In this document: positions 1 to 5,229 of the stretch, piece after piece
Numbering within the stretch: position 1 is the stretch's first letter
Layout: each line of letters begins with the position of its first letter
NCBI GenBank assembly: GCA_014860725.1
Contig: JACZJD010000786.1
Coordinates: forward strand, 1-5,229
DNA from: Aquamicrobium sp.
Lineage (GTDB): Bacteria > Pseudomonadota > Alphaproteobacteria > Rhizobiales > Rhizobiaceae
Length of the DNA: 5,229 nucleotides
Direction: 5' to 3'
Position numbers and translations under genes: made by a program
The notes under the pieces: model-generated
Databases searched by the model: none
What the model was told of the DNA's origin: nothing
Seen by the model: only the letters and a program-made list of their open reading frames with translations

Positions 1-10
1 CTGTGGCCTT

Positions 11-643
11 CTACGATATTTCGAAGACGAAGGTCTGGACGAGCACGTCCGGTTCGGCGACGGCGAAGGCGCGGAACGGCGGGCTCTCCTCGACCGGGTG
101 CCAGCGACCAGCACATTCGATCTCATGGAACTTGGCGCGAAAGTCATCGCGCTCGAGCACCACGTCGCGCACGGTGAACACGGCATGGCCGCCCGGCCGG
201 GTTGCCCGCACCAGTTCGTCGAGGCCGGAGGCCGGCGCATGGCCCTCGGTGAAAACCCCGGTGGAGAAGAAGGCGGCGAAGCGGCCGTCCTCATAGGGCA
301 GCGGCGCGCCGAGCGCGGCCTGCGTCAGCGTCGAATAGGCGCCGCGCTGCCGCGCCAACGCCAGCATGTCTGCGGAGAAGTCGAGGCCTTCGAGGGCGTC
401 GTAGCCGAGCGCGCGCAGGTAGGGTCCCGACAGGCCGGTGCCGCAGCCGGCGTCGAGCAGCGGGCCCGCACCGCGCGGCACGTGCCGGGCCACCCAGGCA
501 GCGATCAGGAAGGGCAGGCAGTAGCCGAGCGACAGCGTCTCGCGGTCGTAGTCGGTCGACCAGGTCGAGTAGGCGTCGGCGAGGCCGGCGGCGGTGCGCG
601 CCGCATAGACCTTCTCCAGCCCCTCGCTCATGCGTTCGCTCAT
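11..643 (-). CDS. Class I SAM-dependent methyltransferase, METTL27/WBSCR27-like
   Basis: The 210-residue product has the Rossmann-fold methyltransferase motifs in order. Motif I is LLDAGCGTG (about residues 62-70, SAM-binding glycine loop). An acidic strand-2 end, EGLDFS (85-90), would bind the SAM ribose. The later block LDELVRATRPGGHAVFTV (141-158) is the usual post-motif region. The N-terminal helix followed by YSTWSTDYD and LGY, and the segment FSTGVFTEGHAP (126-137), resemble the small METTL27/WBSCR27-like group, whose substrate is not established; that subfamily call is from memory of its consensus. It is soluble, with no signal peptide. The start at 643 overlaps the permease stop in ATGA and has a GAAAGGG ribosome site 9 nt upstream; a second Met lies at codon 5. 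As last visible gene of a transport operon it may methylate the imported compound or a derivative, which is inference. Confidence 0.85.
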   Translation of the reverse strand: MSERMSEGLEKVYAARTAAGLADAYSTWSTDYDRETLSLGYCLPFLIAAWVARHVPRGAGPLLDAGCGTGLSGPYLRALGYDALEGLDFSADMLALARQRGAYSTLTQAALGAPLPYEDGRFAAFFSTGVFTEGHAPASGLDELVRATRPGGHAVFTVRDVVLERDDFRAKFHEIECAGRWHPVEESPPFRAFAVAEPDVLVQTFVFEIS

Positions 644-1446
644 GGCGGCAATCCCTTTCTCATGCGCCGCTCGAGCGCGCGCAGCGCCAGCGAGAGGCCG
701 ACCGTCAGGATCAGGTAGATATAGGCGACGATGGAATAGGTCTCGAAGAAGCGGAAGGTGCCGGCGGCGTAGATCTTGCCCATCTGGGTGACGTCGGCAA
801 CGCCGAGCACGGAAACCAGCGAGGAATCCTTGACCATGGCGACGAAGTCGTTGCCGAGCGGCGGCAGGATGGTGCGGATCGCCTGCGGCATGACGATCAG
901 CCGGAAACGCTGCCAGCGCGACAGGCCGAGCGCCTTGGCCGCCTCGATCTGGCCGAGCTCGACCGACTGGATGCCCGCCCGGAAGACCTCGGCGATGAAG
1001 GCCGAGTAGCCGATGGTCAGTGCGATGATCGCCCGCCACAGCAGCGACACGTCGCGCACCTGGAGTTCGCCGATGAGGCCCCCCTGCTGGAGCGGCGCCG
1101 TCGCCGCGTTCCAGGCGGCGACGAAGGCCGGAACGCCGGCGAAGGCGATCCAGAACAGGAGCACGATGATCGGCACGCCGCGGATGATCTCGGTGTAGAA
1201 GCGCGCCGCCTGCGACAGGATGCGCGACCGAGACAGCGCCATCAGCGCGATCCCGAGGCCGAGCGCGGAGGCGAGCGCGAAGCCGACCGCCGTGACGAAC
1301 AGGGTGATGCCGACCCCCTTGGCGACGATGGCGAAGATCTCGCTGTAGAGGTCGTTCGCGGCGACCAGGACGGCGACCCCGGCGGCGAGCGCGGCCGCCA
1401 CGACAAGCCACCAGGGAAAGCCGCCGTCCGCGGCACGGGCGGCCAT
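640..1446 (-). CDS. Polar amino-acid ABC transporter permease (HisM/GlnP type)
   Basis: A 268-residue inner-membrane protein. Hydrophobic segments lie near residues 11-31, 46-70, 88-110, 135-157, 203-217 and 236-257. The cytoplasmic EAA loop that contacts the ATPase is clear: EAAKALGLSRWQRF then IVMPQA (about 168-189), with the invariant Gly and Pro-x-Ala. RGVP (89-92) and SAFIAEVFRAGI (148-159) are also family hallmarks. The polar stretch at about 111-133 is longer than in compact ~220-residue members. The chosen ATG is 2 nt after the GNAT stop; a GTG at 1500 would add 18 Arg/Gly-rich residues overlapping the GNAT gene and is less likely. No strong ribosome site precedes either start, so translational coupling to the GNAT gene is plausible. 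It would form a homodimeric channel unless a second permease lies outside the window. No ATPase gene is visible. Confidence 0.93.
   Translation of the reverse strand: MAARAADGGFPWWLVVAAALAAGVAVLVAANDLYSEIFAIVAKGVGITLFVTAVGFALASALGLGIALMALSRSRILSQAARFYTEIIRGVPIIVLLFWIAFAGVPAFVAAWNAATAPLQQGGLIGELQVRDVSLLWRAIIALTIGYSAFIAEVFRAGIQSVELGQIEAAKALGLSRWQRFRLIVMPQAIRTILPPLGNDFVAMVKDSSLVSVLGVADVTQMGKIYAAGTFRFFETYSIVAYIYLILTVGLSLALRALERRMRKGLPP
653..660 (-). promoter_or_regulatory. Ribosome binding site of the methyltransferase gene
   Basis: The minus strand reads AGAAAGGG, 9 nt before the ATG at 643. It sits inside the 3' end of the permease gene and supports the ATGA-overlap start over the in-frame Met four codons later. 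It also rules out reading the methyltransferase as the tail of the much longer open frame that runs back to 1546. Confidence 0.6.
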
Positions 1447-1448
1447 GC

Positions 1449-1937
1449 TCAGCGCCGCGCCGGTCGGACGAAGAGCTGTTCGCGGACCCCGCCCTGCCAC
1501 TGGTCGACGGCGCTTTCCTCGGCAAGGACGAAGCCGTGGCGTTCATAGAGGACGCGCGCGGCGCCCAGCCCGGCGAAGCTGGTCAGCCAGCAGGAACCGT
1601 CGCCGACCGCGTCGCAATGCGCCATGGTCCGGTCCATCAGCAGCTTGCCGAGACCGCTGCCGCGGGCTGAGTCGGAGACGATGAACCAGCGCAGATGCGG
1701 CCCGCGCGGGCCGCCGCCGGCGACGTCGAGGGTAACCGAGCCGTCGAGGCGGTCACCGCTCCATGCCGTCAGGAAGAGGTCGCGCCCTTCCTCCATGCGG
1801 CCGAGGAACTCGGCGAGTTCGGAGGCGACCTTGGCCTCGAAGGCGAGGCCGAAGCCCCAGTCGCGGGCGTAGTAGGCCGAATGCAGCCCGACCACGCCGG
1901 CGAGGCTTCCAGGCCGGTATCCGGCGAAGTCGTGCAC
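1449..1937 (-). CDS. GNAT-family N-acetyltransferase
   Basis: A 162-residue soluble protein with the GNAT fold signature. Motif A is RWFIVSDSARGSGLGKLLM (about 83-101), including the acetyl-CoA pyrophosphate loop R-G-S-G-L-G (92-97). Motif B lies in TSFAGLGAARVLYERHGF (119-136), where the Tyr-Glu-Arg-x-Gly-Phe pattern is typical. The N-terminus (YRPGSLAGVVGLHSAYYARDWGFG, in two parts around residues 7-30, then FEAKVA) resembles the GNAT half of known MarR-GNAT fusions, but there is no DNA-binding domain here. The start is a GTG, 16 nt after the binding-protein stop and with no good Shine-Dalgarno, so expression may be low or coupled. Its position between the binding-protein and permease genes suggests it acts on the transported compound or a related metabolite, which is inference. 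The acceptor cannot be predicted. Confidence 0.88.
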   Translation of the reverse strand: MHDFAGYRPGSLAGVVGLHSAYYARDWGFGLAFEAKVASELAEFLGRMEEGRDLFLTAWSGDRLDGSVTLDVAGGGPRGPHLRWFIVSDSARGSGLGKLLMDRTMAHCDAVGDGSCWLTSFAGLGAARVLYERHGFVLAEESAVDQWQGGVREQLFVRPARR

Positions 1938-1953
1938 GGGCCGCAGCGCGCGG

Positions 1954-2739
1954 TCAGGGCTGGTAGTCGACGAACCACTTCTTGGTGATCGCGTCGAAGG
2001 TGCCGTCGGCCTTGAGCGCGGCGATGCCGGCGTTGATCGGGGCGACCAGGTCCGAACCCTTCGGGAAGATGAAGCCGAACTCTTCCGACTGCAGCGGATC
2101 GCCGACGAGCTTGAGCTTGCCGCCCGACGCCTTCACCAGCGCGGCGCCGCCGGCGCTGTCCGTGAGCACGAGGTCGACGTCGCCCGCCTGGAGAGCCGCC
2201 ACCGAAGCCGCGAAGGTCTCGAACAGCTTGATGCGCGGGTTCTGCTCATTGCCGTCGAGCACGTTGTAGACGGCGACGTAGAAGGGCGAGGTGCCCGCCT
2301 GGGCGCCGACCAGCAGCTTCTCGTCGGCGGCAAACGCCTTCGGATCGGCGAAGCGGCTCTCGTCGGCACGCACCAGCATGAAAATTTCGGAGAGCATGTA
2401 GGGATCGGAGAAGTCGACTTTCTCCTTGCGCTCGTCCTTGATGGTGATGCCGGTCATGCCGATGTCGTATTGCTTGTCCGAGACCGACTGGATCATCGCG
2501 TCCCAGGACGTGTTCTTGTACTCGACCTTGAAGTTCAGCTTGGCGGCCAGCGCCGCCATGGCGTCGTACTCCCAACCGACCGGCTGGCTGGTCTTCGGGT
2601 CGACGAACTGCAGCGGGAAATAAGCGTTCTCGGTGACCACCGTGACGGTCTTGCCCCCGAGGTCGGGGAGGTCGGCCGCAGCAGCGGGCAGGACGACGAG
2701 CGCCGCGAGGGCGGCGAACAGGGATCTGAGGTACTTCAT
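1954..2739 (-). CDS. Periplasmic amino-acid-type substrate-binding protein (SBP_bac_3)
   Basis: A 261-residue secreted receptor for an amino-acid ABC importer. A Sec signal peptide is obvious: KYLR, a hydrophobic core, then LPAAAA before DLPDL, with cleavage near residue 22. The mature protein has the family-3 signature GWEYDAMAALAAKL (55-68), the MTGITIKDERKEKVDFSDPY block (95-114), whose Arg104 matches the residue that binds ligand carboxylate in HisJ-like proteins, QAGTSPF (147-153) and an Asp in LVLTDSAGGAALV (Asp194) at the usual amino-group-binding position. These point to an alpha-amino-acid-like ligand, but its side chain cannot be named. The start is fixed by an AGGAG site 6 nt upstream and by the signal peptide; the frame stays open to 2952 but that extension is not protein-like. 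First gene of the operon. Confidence 0.95.
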   Translation of the reverse strand: MKYLRSLFAALAALVVLPAAAADLPDLGGKTVTVVTENAYFPLQFVDPKTSQPVGWEYDAMAALAAKLNFKVEYKNTSWDAMIQSVSDKQYDIGMTGITIKDERKEKVDFSDPYMLSEIFMLVRADESRFADPKAFAADEKLLVGAQAGTSPFYVAVYNVLDGNEQNPRIKLFETFAASVAALQAGDVDLVLTDSAGGAALVKASGGKLKLVGDPLQSEEFGFIFPKGSDLVAPINAGIAALKADGTFDAITKKWFVDYQP

Positions 2740-2745
2740 GACGCG

Positions 2746-2750
2746 CTCCT
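2746..2750 (-). promoter_or_regulatory. Ribosome binding site of the substrate-binding protein gene
   Basis: AGGAG on the minus strand, 6 nt before the ATG at 2739. It is the best Shine-Dalgarno in the operon and decides the start. A binding protein made in excess over the permease would fit this stronger site. Confidence 0.8.
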
Positions 2751-2785
2751 GGAAGGCGGCCCGGCGGGGACCTTGAGAGAGGTCG

Positions 2786-2813
2786 ACTTTAGCGCGGCGC
2801 ATCGGAGGCGCAA
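2786..2813 (-). promoter_or_regulatory. Candidate sigma-70-type promoter of the transport operon
   Basis: On the minus strand CTTGCGC (TTGCGC at 2813-2808) and TAAAGT (2791-2786) are separated by 16 nt. This is a fair match to the alphaproteobacterial CTTGAC / CTATAT pattern. Transcription would begin near 2779, giving a leader of about 40 nt. It lies downstream of the rplS terminator, so the operon would be transcribed independently of rplS. This rests on motif reading only. Confidence 0.4.
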
Positions 2814-2923
2814 GCGGGACCGATGCCGGTCTGCCCCGGCGATCTGGGAAAAACCGCATCGCGCCATAGTCCGCAGAACGAATTTCTTCCTCGGCCTCCG
2901 GCTCGCGCAGGTTGCGACGAACG

Positions 2924-2946
2924 AAAAAGGCGGCCGAAGCCGCCTT
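2924..2946 (-). terminator. Rho-independent terminator of rplS
   Basis: The minus strand reads AAGGCGGC-TTCG-GCCGCCTT followed by T residues: a perfect 8-bp stem with a C(UUCG)G tetraloop and a run of five T (two inside the stem). It begins 24 nt after the rplS stop codon and is correctly oriented for minus-strand transcription. It should isolate rplS from the transport operon. On the plus strand the A-run precedes the hairpin, so it would not act efficiently that way. Confidence 0.93.
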
Positions 2947-2970
2947 GATCAAGATAGCTGAGGCGCGGGC

Positions 2971-3468
2971 CTATTCCGCCGCCGCAGCCTTCTCGGCAGC
3001 GGCCTTCTCGGCAGCCAGCGCCTGGGCGGCGGCCACCTTCTCGGCCTCGACGCGCGCCTTCTCGGCGTTCAGCGCATCGCGCTCGGCGTCGTTCAGCTTG
3101 CGGGCGCGTACGCCGGTGTTCTCGGAGATGCGGGCCGACTTTCCGCGGCGGTCGCGCAGGTAATAAAGCTTGGCGCGGCGGACCTTGCCGCGGCGCACGA
3201 TCTCGACGCCCTCGACCAGCGGCGAGTAGACCGGGAAGACGCGCTCGACGCCCTCGCCGTAGGAGATCTTACGGACGGTGAAGTTCTCCTGGAAGCCGGA
3301 GCCGGAGCGGGCGATGCAGACGCCCTCGTAGGCCTGGACGCGGGTGCGCGAGCCTTCGGTGACGCGCACCTGGACGCGGACGGTGTCGCCCGGCTGGAAT
3401 TCGGGGAGCTTGCGCTTGGCTTCGATCTTGGCGGCCTGTTCGGCCTCGAGCTGACGGATGATATCCAT
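2971..3468 (-). CDS. rplS: 50S ribosomal protein L19 with Ala/Glu/Lys-rich C-terminal tail
   Basis: The 165-residue product opens with [11 protein letters not shown] and carries the L19 core: [57 protein letters not shown] and [23 protein letters not shown], ending near residue 118. L19 sits at the 30S-50S interface of the ribosome. Bacterial L19 is usually about 115 residues; here a further ~45 residues of charged, alanine-rich repeats (AEK/AAAEK) form a probable long helix, as is common in rhizobial L19. The start has a GAAAGG site 9 nt upstream; the open frame continues far upstream but is antisense to the permease gene. In many bacteria rplS directly follows trmD in one operon; here a gene on the opposite strand lies between them. 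Confidence 0.98.
   Translation of the reverse strand: MDIIRQLEAEQAAKIEAKRKLPEFQPGDTVRVQVRVTEGSRTRVQAYEGVCIARSGSGFQENFTVRKISYGEGVERVFPVYSPLVEGVEIVRRGKVRRAKLYYLRDRRGKSARISENTGVRARKLNDAERDALNAEKARVEAEKVAAAQALAAEKAAAEKAAAAE
2987..3015. repeat. In-frame tandem repeat, 15-bp period, in the rplS tail
   Basis: A 14-bp unit, gccttctcggcagc, occurs at 2987-3000 and again at 3002-3015, perfectly conserved. The 15-bp period equals five codons, encoding repeated AEKAA. A shorter match of 11 bp recurs at 3056-3066. It probably arose by slippage within the low-complexity L19 tail. Confidence 0.85.
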
Positions 3469-3476
3469 CTCGTGGA

Positions 3477-3483
3477 ACCTTTC
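3477..3483 (-). promoter_or_regulatory. Ribosome binding site of rplS
   Basis: GAAAGGT on the minus strand, with AAGG 9 nt before the ATG at 3468. Together with the conserved L19 N-terminus it fixes the start despite the long open frame upstream. Confidence 0.65.
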
Positions 3484-3544
3484 TTCGTTCTTGCACCAGC
3501 CAGAGCGCCCGCGCTTGCCGATCAGTTCTGCGACCGTCCGGCTA

Positions 3545-3565
3545 TGCTCCCGGAAGAGGGATGCA
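3545..3565 (-). other. Small hairpin in the presumed rplS leader
   Basis: On the minus strand TGC-A-TCCC, loop TCTTCC, then GGGA-GCA can pair: 7 bp with one bulged A. It lies about 77 nt upstream of the rplS start. It has no following T-run, so it is not a terminator. A role in L19 feedback control is possible but not shown; a chance hairpin in GC-rich DNA is equally likely. Confidence 0.25.
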
Positions 3566-3622
3566 GGGGCGAATTCACATGGTCTTGGTTGCGGTACCGG
3601 GTTTTCCCGATTTCCGGGTGCG

Positions 3623-3651
3623 CCGATACACCATCGCACGGCGTTTGTCCA
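3623..3651 (-). promoter_or_regulatory. Candidate rplS promoter
   Basis: The minus strand has TGGACA (3651-3646, five of six matching TTGACA), a 17-nt spacer and TATCGG (3628-3623, three of six matching TATAAT). Initiation near 3616 would give a leader of about 150 nt. A promoter here is needed because trmD transcription is separated from rplS by an opposing gene. The -35 element overlaps one copy of the direct repeat. The -10 match is poor. Confidence 0.3.
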
Positions 3652-3661
3652 CCGCACGGCG
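3631..3661. repeat. 13-bp direct repeat, 18-bp period
   Basis: ccatcgcacggcg (3631-3643) and ccaccgcacggcg (3649-3661) match at 12 of 13 positions, separated by tttgt. The pair lies in the middle of the divergent intergenic region and overlaps the candidate rplS promoter. It could be a regulator-binding site; a remnant duplication is the alternative. Confidence 0.6.
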
Positions 3662-3729
3662 ATCTTGTGTCGAAAGCAGATGAGTTGTCCAGCTGAGGCC
3701 ACGGCAAGGTGTCGAACGGCCGATGCCCG

Positions 3730-3758
3730 TTGCATTGTCCTGCCCGCCTGCCTAAACC
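3730..3758 (+). promoter_or_regulatory. Weak candidate promoter of the TSUP permease gene
   Basis: TTGCAT (3730-3735), a 17-nt spacer and TAAACC (3753-3758). Only the TTG and the T-A-x-A positions match consensus. Initiation near 3765 would leave a very short leader before the ATG at 3778 or 3790. Offered as the best plus-strand pair seen, not as an established site. Confidence 0.2.
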
Positions 3759-3782
3759 GGCATCGACTTTTCGCCGGATGCC
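3759..3782. repeat. Inverted repeat over the TSUP gene start
   Basis: GGCATC (3759-3764) and GATGCC (3777-3782) are perfect inverted copies 12 nt apart; an alternative 5-bp pair CCGGC/GCCGG (3757-3761, 3773-3777) overlaps it. The right arm contains an in-frame ATG at 3778. It may be an operator or an mRNA hairpin affecting start choice, or chance. Confidence 0.35.
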
Positions 3783-3789
3783 CCCCGAA

Positions 3790-4542
3790 ATGACAATTGC
3801 CATCACCGCCATGCTCTTCCTCGCCGGCTTCGTATCCGGTGCGGTCAATGCCGTAGCCGGCGGTGGTACATTCATCACCTTCGGCGCGCTGTCGCTCGCC
3901 GGCATCCTGCCGATCTCGGCGAACGCCACCTCGTCGGTGACCCAGTTCCCCGGCTATATCACGTCGACGCTCGCCTACTGGAAAGACATCCGCACCATGT
4001 GGCGCGAGGCCGTCGTGATGGCGGTCATCTCGGCGATCGGCGCACTGGCCGGCGCGCTGCTGCTGCTCGCGCTCGACAATCCGTCGTTCCGCGCGCTGGT
4101 GCCGTGGCTGCTGATCGGTGCCACCGCGCTGTTCGCCGCCGGCCCGTGGCTGAAGCCGAAGCCTAAGGCCGGCCGCGAGGCGACGATCGGCACCGCCCCC
4201 GGTTCGGTCGTGCAGTTCGCCACCGCCGTCTATGGCGGCTTCTTCGGCGCCGGCATGGGCGTGATGATGCTGGCGACGCTCGGGCTGACCCAGACCGGCG
4301 ACTACCACCGCCTCAACGCGCTGAAGAACATGCTGTCGATCGTCATCGCCGCGGTCGCCATCGCCGTCTTCGTCTCGGGCGGCGTCGTCGCCTGGCCGGA
4401 GGCGCTGGTCATGGTGCCGGGAGTGGCGCTGGGCGGCTATGCCGGCGTCTGGGCGGCCAAGCGCGTACCGCAGGTTGCGGTACGCGGCTTCGTCATCGCG
4501 GTCGGCGTGTTTCTGGCGGTCTACTACTTCGTAACCGGCTAG
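3790..4542 (+). CDS. TSUP-family (TauE/SafE-like) membrane permease
   Basis: A 250-residue integral membrane protein with the internal duplication typical of the TSUP family. The N-half motif is [19 protein letters not shown] (13-31), and the C-half counterpart is [16 protein letters not shown] (146-161), followed by [19 protein letters not shown] (176-194). Hydrophobic segments lie near 3-22, 26-41, 75-95, 103-120, 141-165, 179-198, 203-222 and 230-248. Family members export or import sulfite, sulfoacetate, organosulfonates or other small anions; the substrate here is unknown. Start choice is uncertain: the ATG at 3790 gives the usual compact N-terminus, an in-frame ATG at 3778 adds four residues, and a GTG at 3709 adds 27 non-hydrophobic ones. 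None has a good ribosome site. It is transcribed against its neighbours, and its stop shares CTAG with the trmD stop. Confidence 0.93.
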   Translation: MTIAITAMLFLAGFVSGAVNAVAGGGTFITFGALSLAGILPISANATSSVTQFPGYITSTLAYWKDIRTMWREAVVMAVISAIGALAGALLLLALDNPSFRALVPWLLIGATALFAAGPWLKPKPKAGREATIGTAPGSVVQFATAVYGGFFGAGMGVMMLATLGLTQTGDYHRLNALKNMLSIVIAAVAIAVFVSGGVVAWPEALVMVPGVALGGYAGVWAAKRVPQVAVRGFVIAVGVFLAVYYFVTG

Positions 4543-5229
4543 CTCTCTGCGCGTTTAGCCAGAAGATCGGGCCGGCGCTCGGCGGTCAGATTCTCGGCCT
4601 GCTCGCGCCGCCAAGCTGCAATCTTAGCATGATTGCCGGACGTAAGAACCTCGGGGATGGCGCGGCCCTCCCATACCTGCGGCCGCGTGTAGTGCGGGTG
4701 TTCGAGCAGGCCGCCCTCGAAGCTCTCTTCCGTGCCCGACGCCTCATTGCCCATGACGCCCGGCAGCAGCCTCACCATGGCATCGAGCAGGACCAGCGCC
4801 GCCGGTTCGCCGCCCGACAGGATGTAGTCGCCGATCGAGACTTCCTCGAGGTTCCGTGCGTCGATGATGCGCTGGTCGACGCCCTCGAAGCGGCCGCAGA
4901 CGATCACCGCGCCGGGCCCGGCAGCGAGTTCGCGCACGCGCTCCTGGGTGAGCGGCCGGCCGCGCGGGCTCATCAACAGCTTCGGACGGGGATCGCCGGC
5001 GGGCGCGACGCGGTCGATGGCGCGGGCCATGACGTCGGCACGCATGACCATACCAGCGCCGCCGCCGGCCGGCGTATCGTCCACCGTGCGGTGCCGGTCG
5101 GTGGCGAAGTCACGGATCTGCACGGCGTCCAGCGACCATACGCCTTGTTCCAGCGCGCGGCCGGCGAGCGACAGGCCGAGCGCGCCGGGGAACATGTCGG
5201 GATAGAGCGTCAGTACGGTGGCGCGGAAC
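4539..5229 (-). CDS. trmD: tRNA (guanine-N1)-methyltransferase TrmD, 5' end outside window
   Basis: TrmD methylates N1 of G37 in tRNAs, preventing +1 frameshifting. The visible 229 residues begin [15 protein letters not shown], so the true start lies a few codons beyond the right edge; the Met at 5195 is internal. SPOUT trefoil-knot hallmarks are present: [55 protein letters not shown] and [10 protein letters not shown] with VLTSGNH. By counting from the known E. coli/H. influenzae pattern, Arg154 is present (AMVR) and the catalytic Asp169 position is Glu (TEESF). The C-terminus ends shortly after RRPDLLAKR, shorter than in E. coli. The normal neighbours rpsP and rimM are expected past the right edge. 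Confidence 0.97.
   Translation of the reverse strand, partial: FRATVLTLYPDMFPGALGLSLAGRALEQGVWSLDAVQIRDFATDRHRTVDDTPAGGGAGMVMRADVMARAIDRVAPAGDPRPKLLMSPRGRPLTQERVRELAAGPGAVIVCGRFEGVDQRIIDARNLEEVSIGDYILSGGEPAALVLLDAMVRLLPGVMGNEASGTEESFEGGLLEHPHYTRPQVWEGRAIPEVLTSGNHAKIAAWRREQAENLTAERRPDLLAKRAES

Larger units (their letters stand above)
3469..3789. other. Divergent intergenic region between rplS and the TSUP gene
   Basis: These 321 bases hold no convincing gene. Open frames here are short, low in protein character or run antisense into the permease gene. The region must supply start signals for both divergent genes. Visible elements are a 13-bp direct repeat (3631-3661), weak promoter-like pairs on each strand, a small hairpin within the presumed rplS leader (3545-3565) and a 6-bp inverted repeat at the permease start. 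It appears less GC-rich than the flanking genes, as expected of regulatory DNA. Confidence 0.75.

Noticed and set aside
1447..1500. GTG start of the permease at 1500
   Set aside because: It would overlap the GNAT gene and add a basic, non-conserved N-terminus; the ATG at 1446, 2 nt after the GNAT stop, fits better.
644..1546. Open frame fused upstream of the methyltransferase, running across the permease gene
   Set aside because: Its sequence is Arg/Gly/Pro-rich shadow translation of the permease and GNAT genes; the methyltransferase has its own ATG and ribosome site at 643.
1938..1953. CCGC-GCGCT-GCGG hairpin between the binding-protein and GNAT genes as terminator or RNA-stabilising element
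   Set aside because: Only a 4-bp stem without a T-run; too weak to call in GC-rich DNA.
2740..2952. N-terminal extension of the substrate-binding protein to 2952
   Set aside because: It would bury the signal peptide inside the protein and runs through the promoter candidate and the rplS terminator; the AGGAG site supports 2739.
3598..3619. Alternative short hairpins around ggttttcccgatttccggg
   Set aside because: Stems of 3-4 bp that compete for the same bases; no support beyond chance.
3458..3793. Small plus-strand frames of 74 and 111 codons in the rplS-TSUP gap
   Set aside because: No ribosome site, no recognisable domain, and they begin inside the rplS start region; more likely untranslated regulatory DNA.
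3469..4308. Long minus-strand open frame continuous with rplS and other antisense frames over the TSUP gene
   Set aside because: They are antisense to a clearly coding membrane protein, lack recognisable domains and reflect few stop codons in GC-rich DNA.
5193..5195. Met at 5195 as the start of trmD
   Set aside because: The frame stays open to the edge and encodes the conserved TrmD N-terminal strand [11 protein letters not shown] just before it.

Overview
The window looks like a chromosomal segment of a high-GC alphaproteobacterium, most likely of the Hyphomicrobiales (Rhizobiales). The reasons are the strong GC bias, the Ala/Glu/Lys-rich C-terminal tail on ribosomal protein L19, the short TrmD C-terminus and the style of the amino-acid ABC transporter. 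No mobile element, CRISPR array, tRNA or rRNA gene is visible. It is a dense housekeeping-plus-transport region, and the assignment to an order is inference.

Right half (2924-5229): the 3' part of the conserved rpsP-rimM-trmD-rplS ribosome/tRNA-modification operon, read on the minus strand. trmD (tRNA m1G37 methyltransferase) runs off the right edge with only a few N-terminal residues missing. A TSUP-family (TauE/SafE-like) membrane permease gene lies on the plus strand between trmD and rplS. It converges on trmD with a 4-bp CTAG overlap that supplies both stop codons, and it diverges from rplS. rplS is therefore cut off from read-through by trmD transcription in the usual polycistronic way and should need its own promoter. 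The 321-bp divergent intergenic region (3469-3789) holds a near-perfect 13-bp direct repeat, weak promoter-like elements and small inverted repeats. rplS ends in a textbook rho-independent terminator with a UUCG tetraloop.

Left half (11-2813): a tight four-gene minus-strand operon. A candidate promoter is followed by a periplasmic polar-amino-acid-type solute-binding protein, a GNAT acetyltransferase, a HisM/GlnP-type ABC permease and a small class I SAM-dependent methyltransferase of the METTL27 (WBSCR27)-like group. Spacings are 16 bp, 2 bp and a 4-bp ATGA overlap, so the genes are almost certainly co-transcribed and partly translationally coupled. No ATPase gene is in the window; it may lie just past the left edge or elsewhere.

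The most interesting point is this pairing of a one-permease amino-acid-type importer with two group-transfer enzymes. It suggests import and chemical modification of one small molecule, whose identity cannot be read from the sequence. I see no clear evidence of a wholly new type of system.
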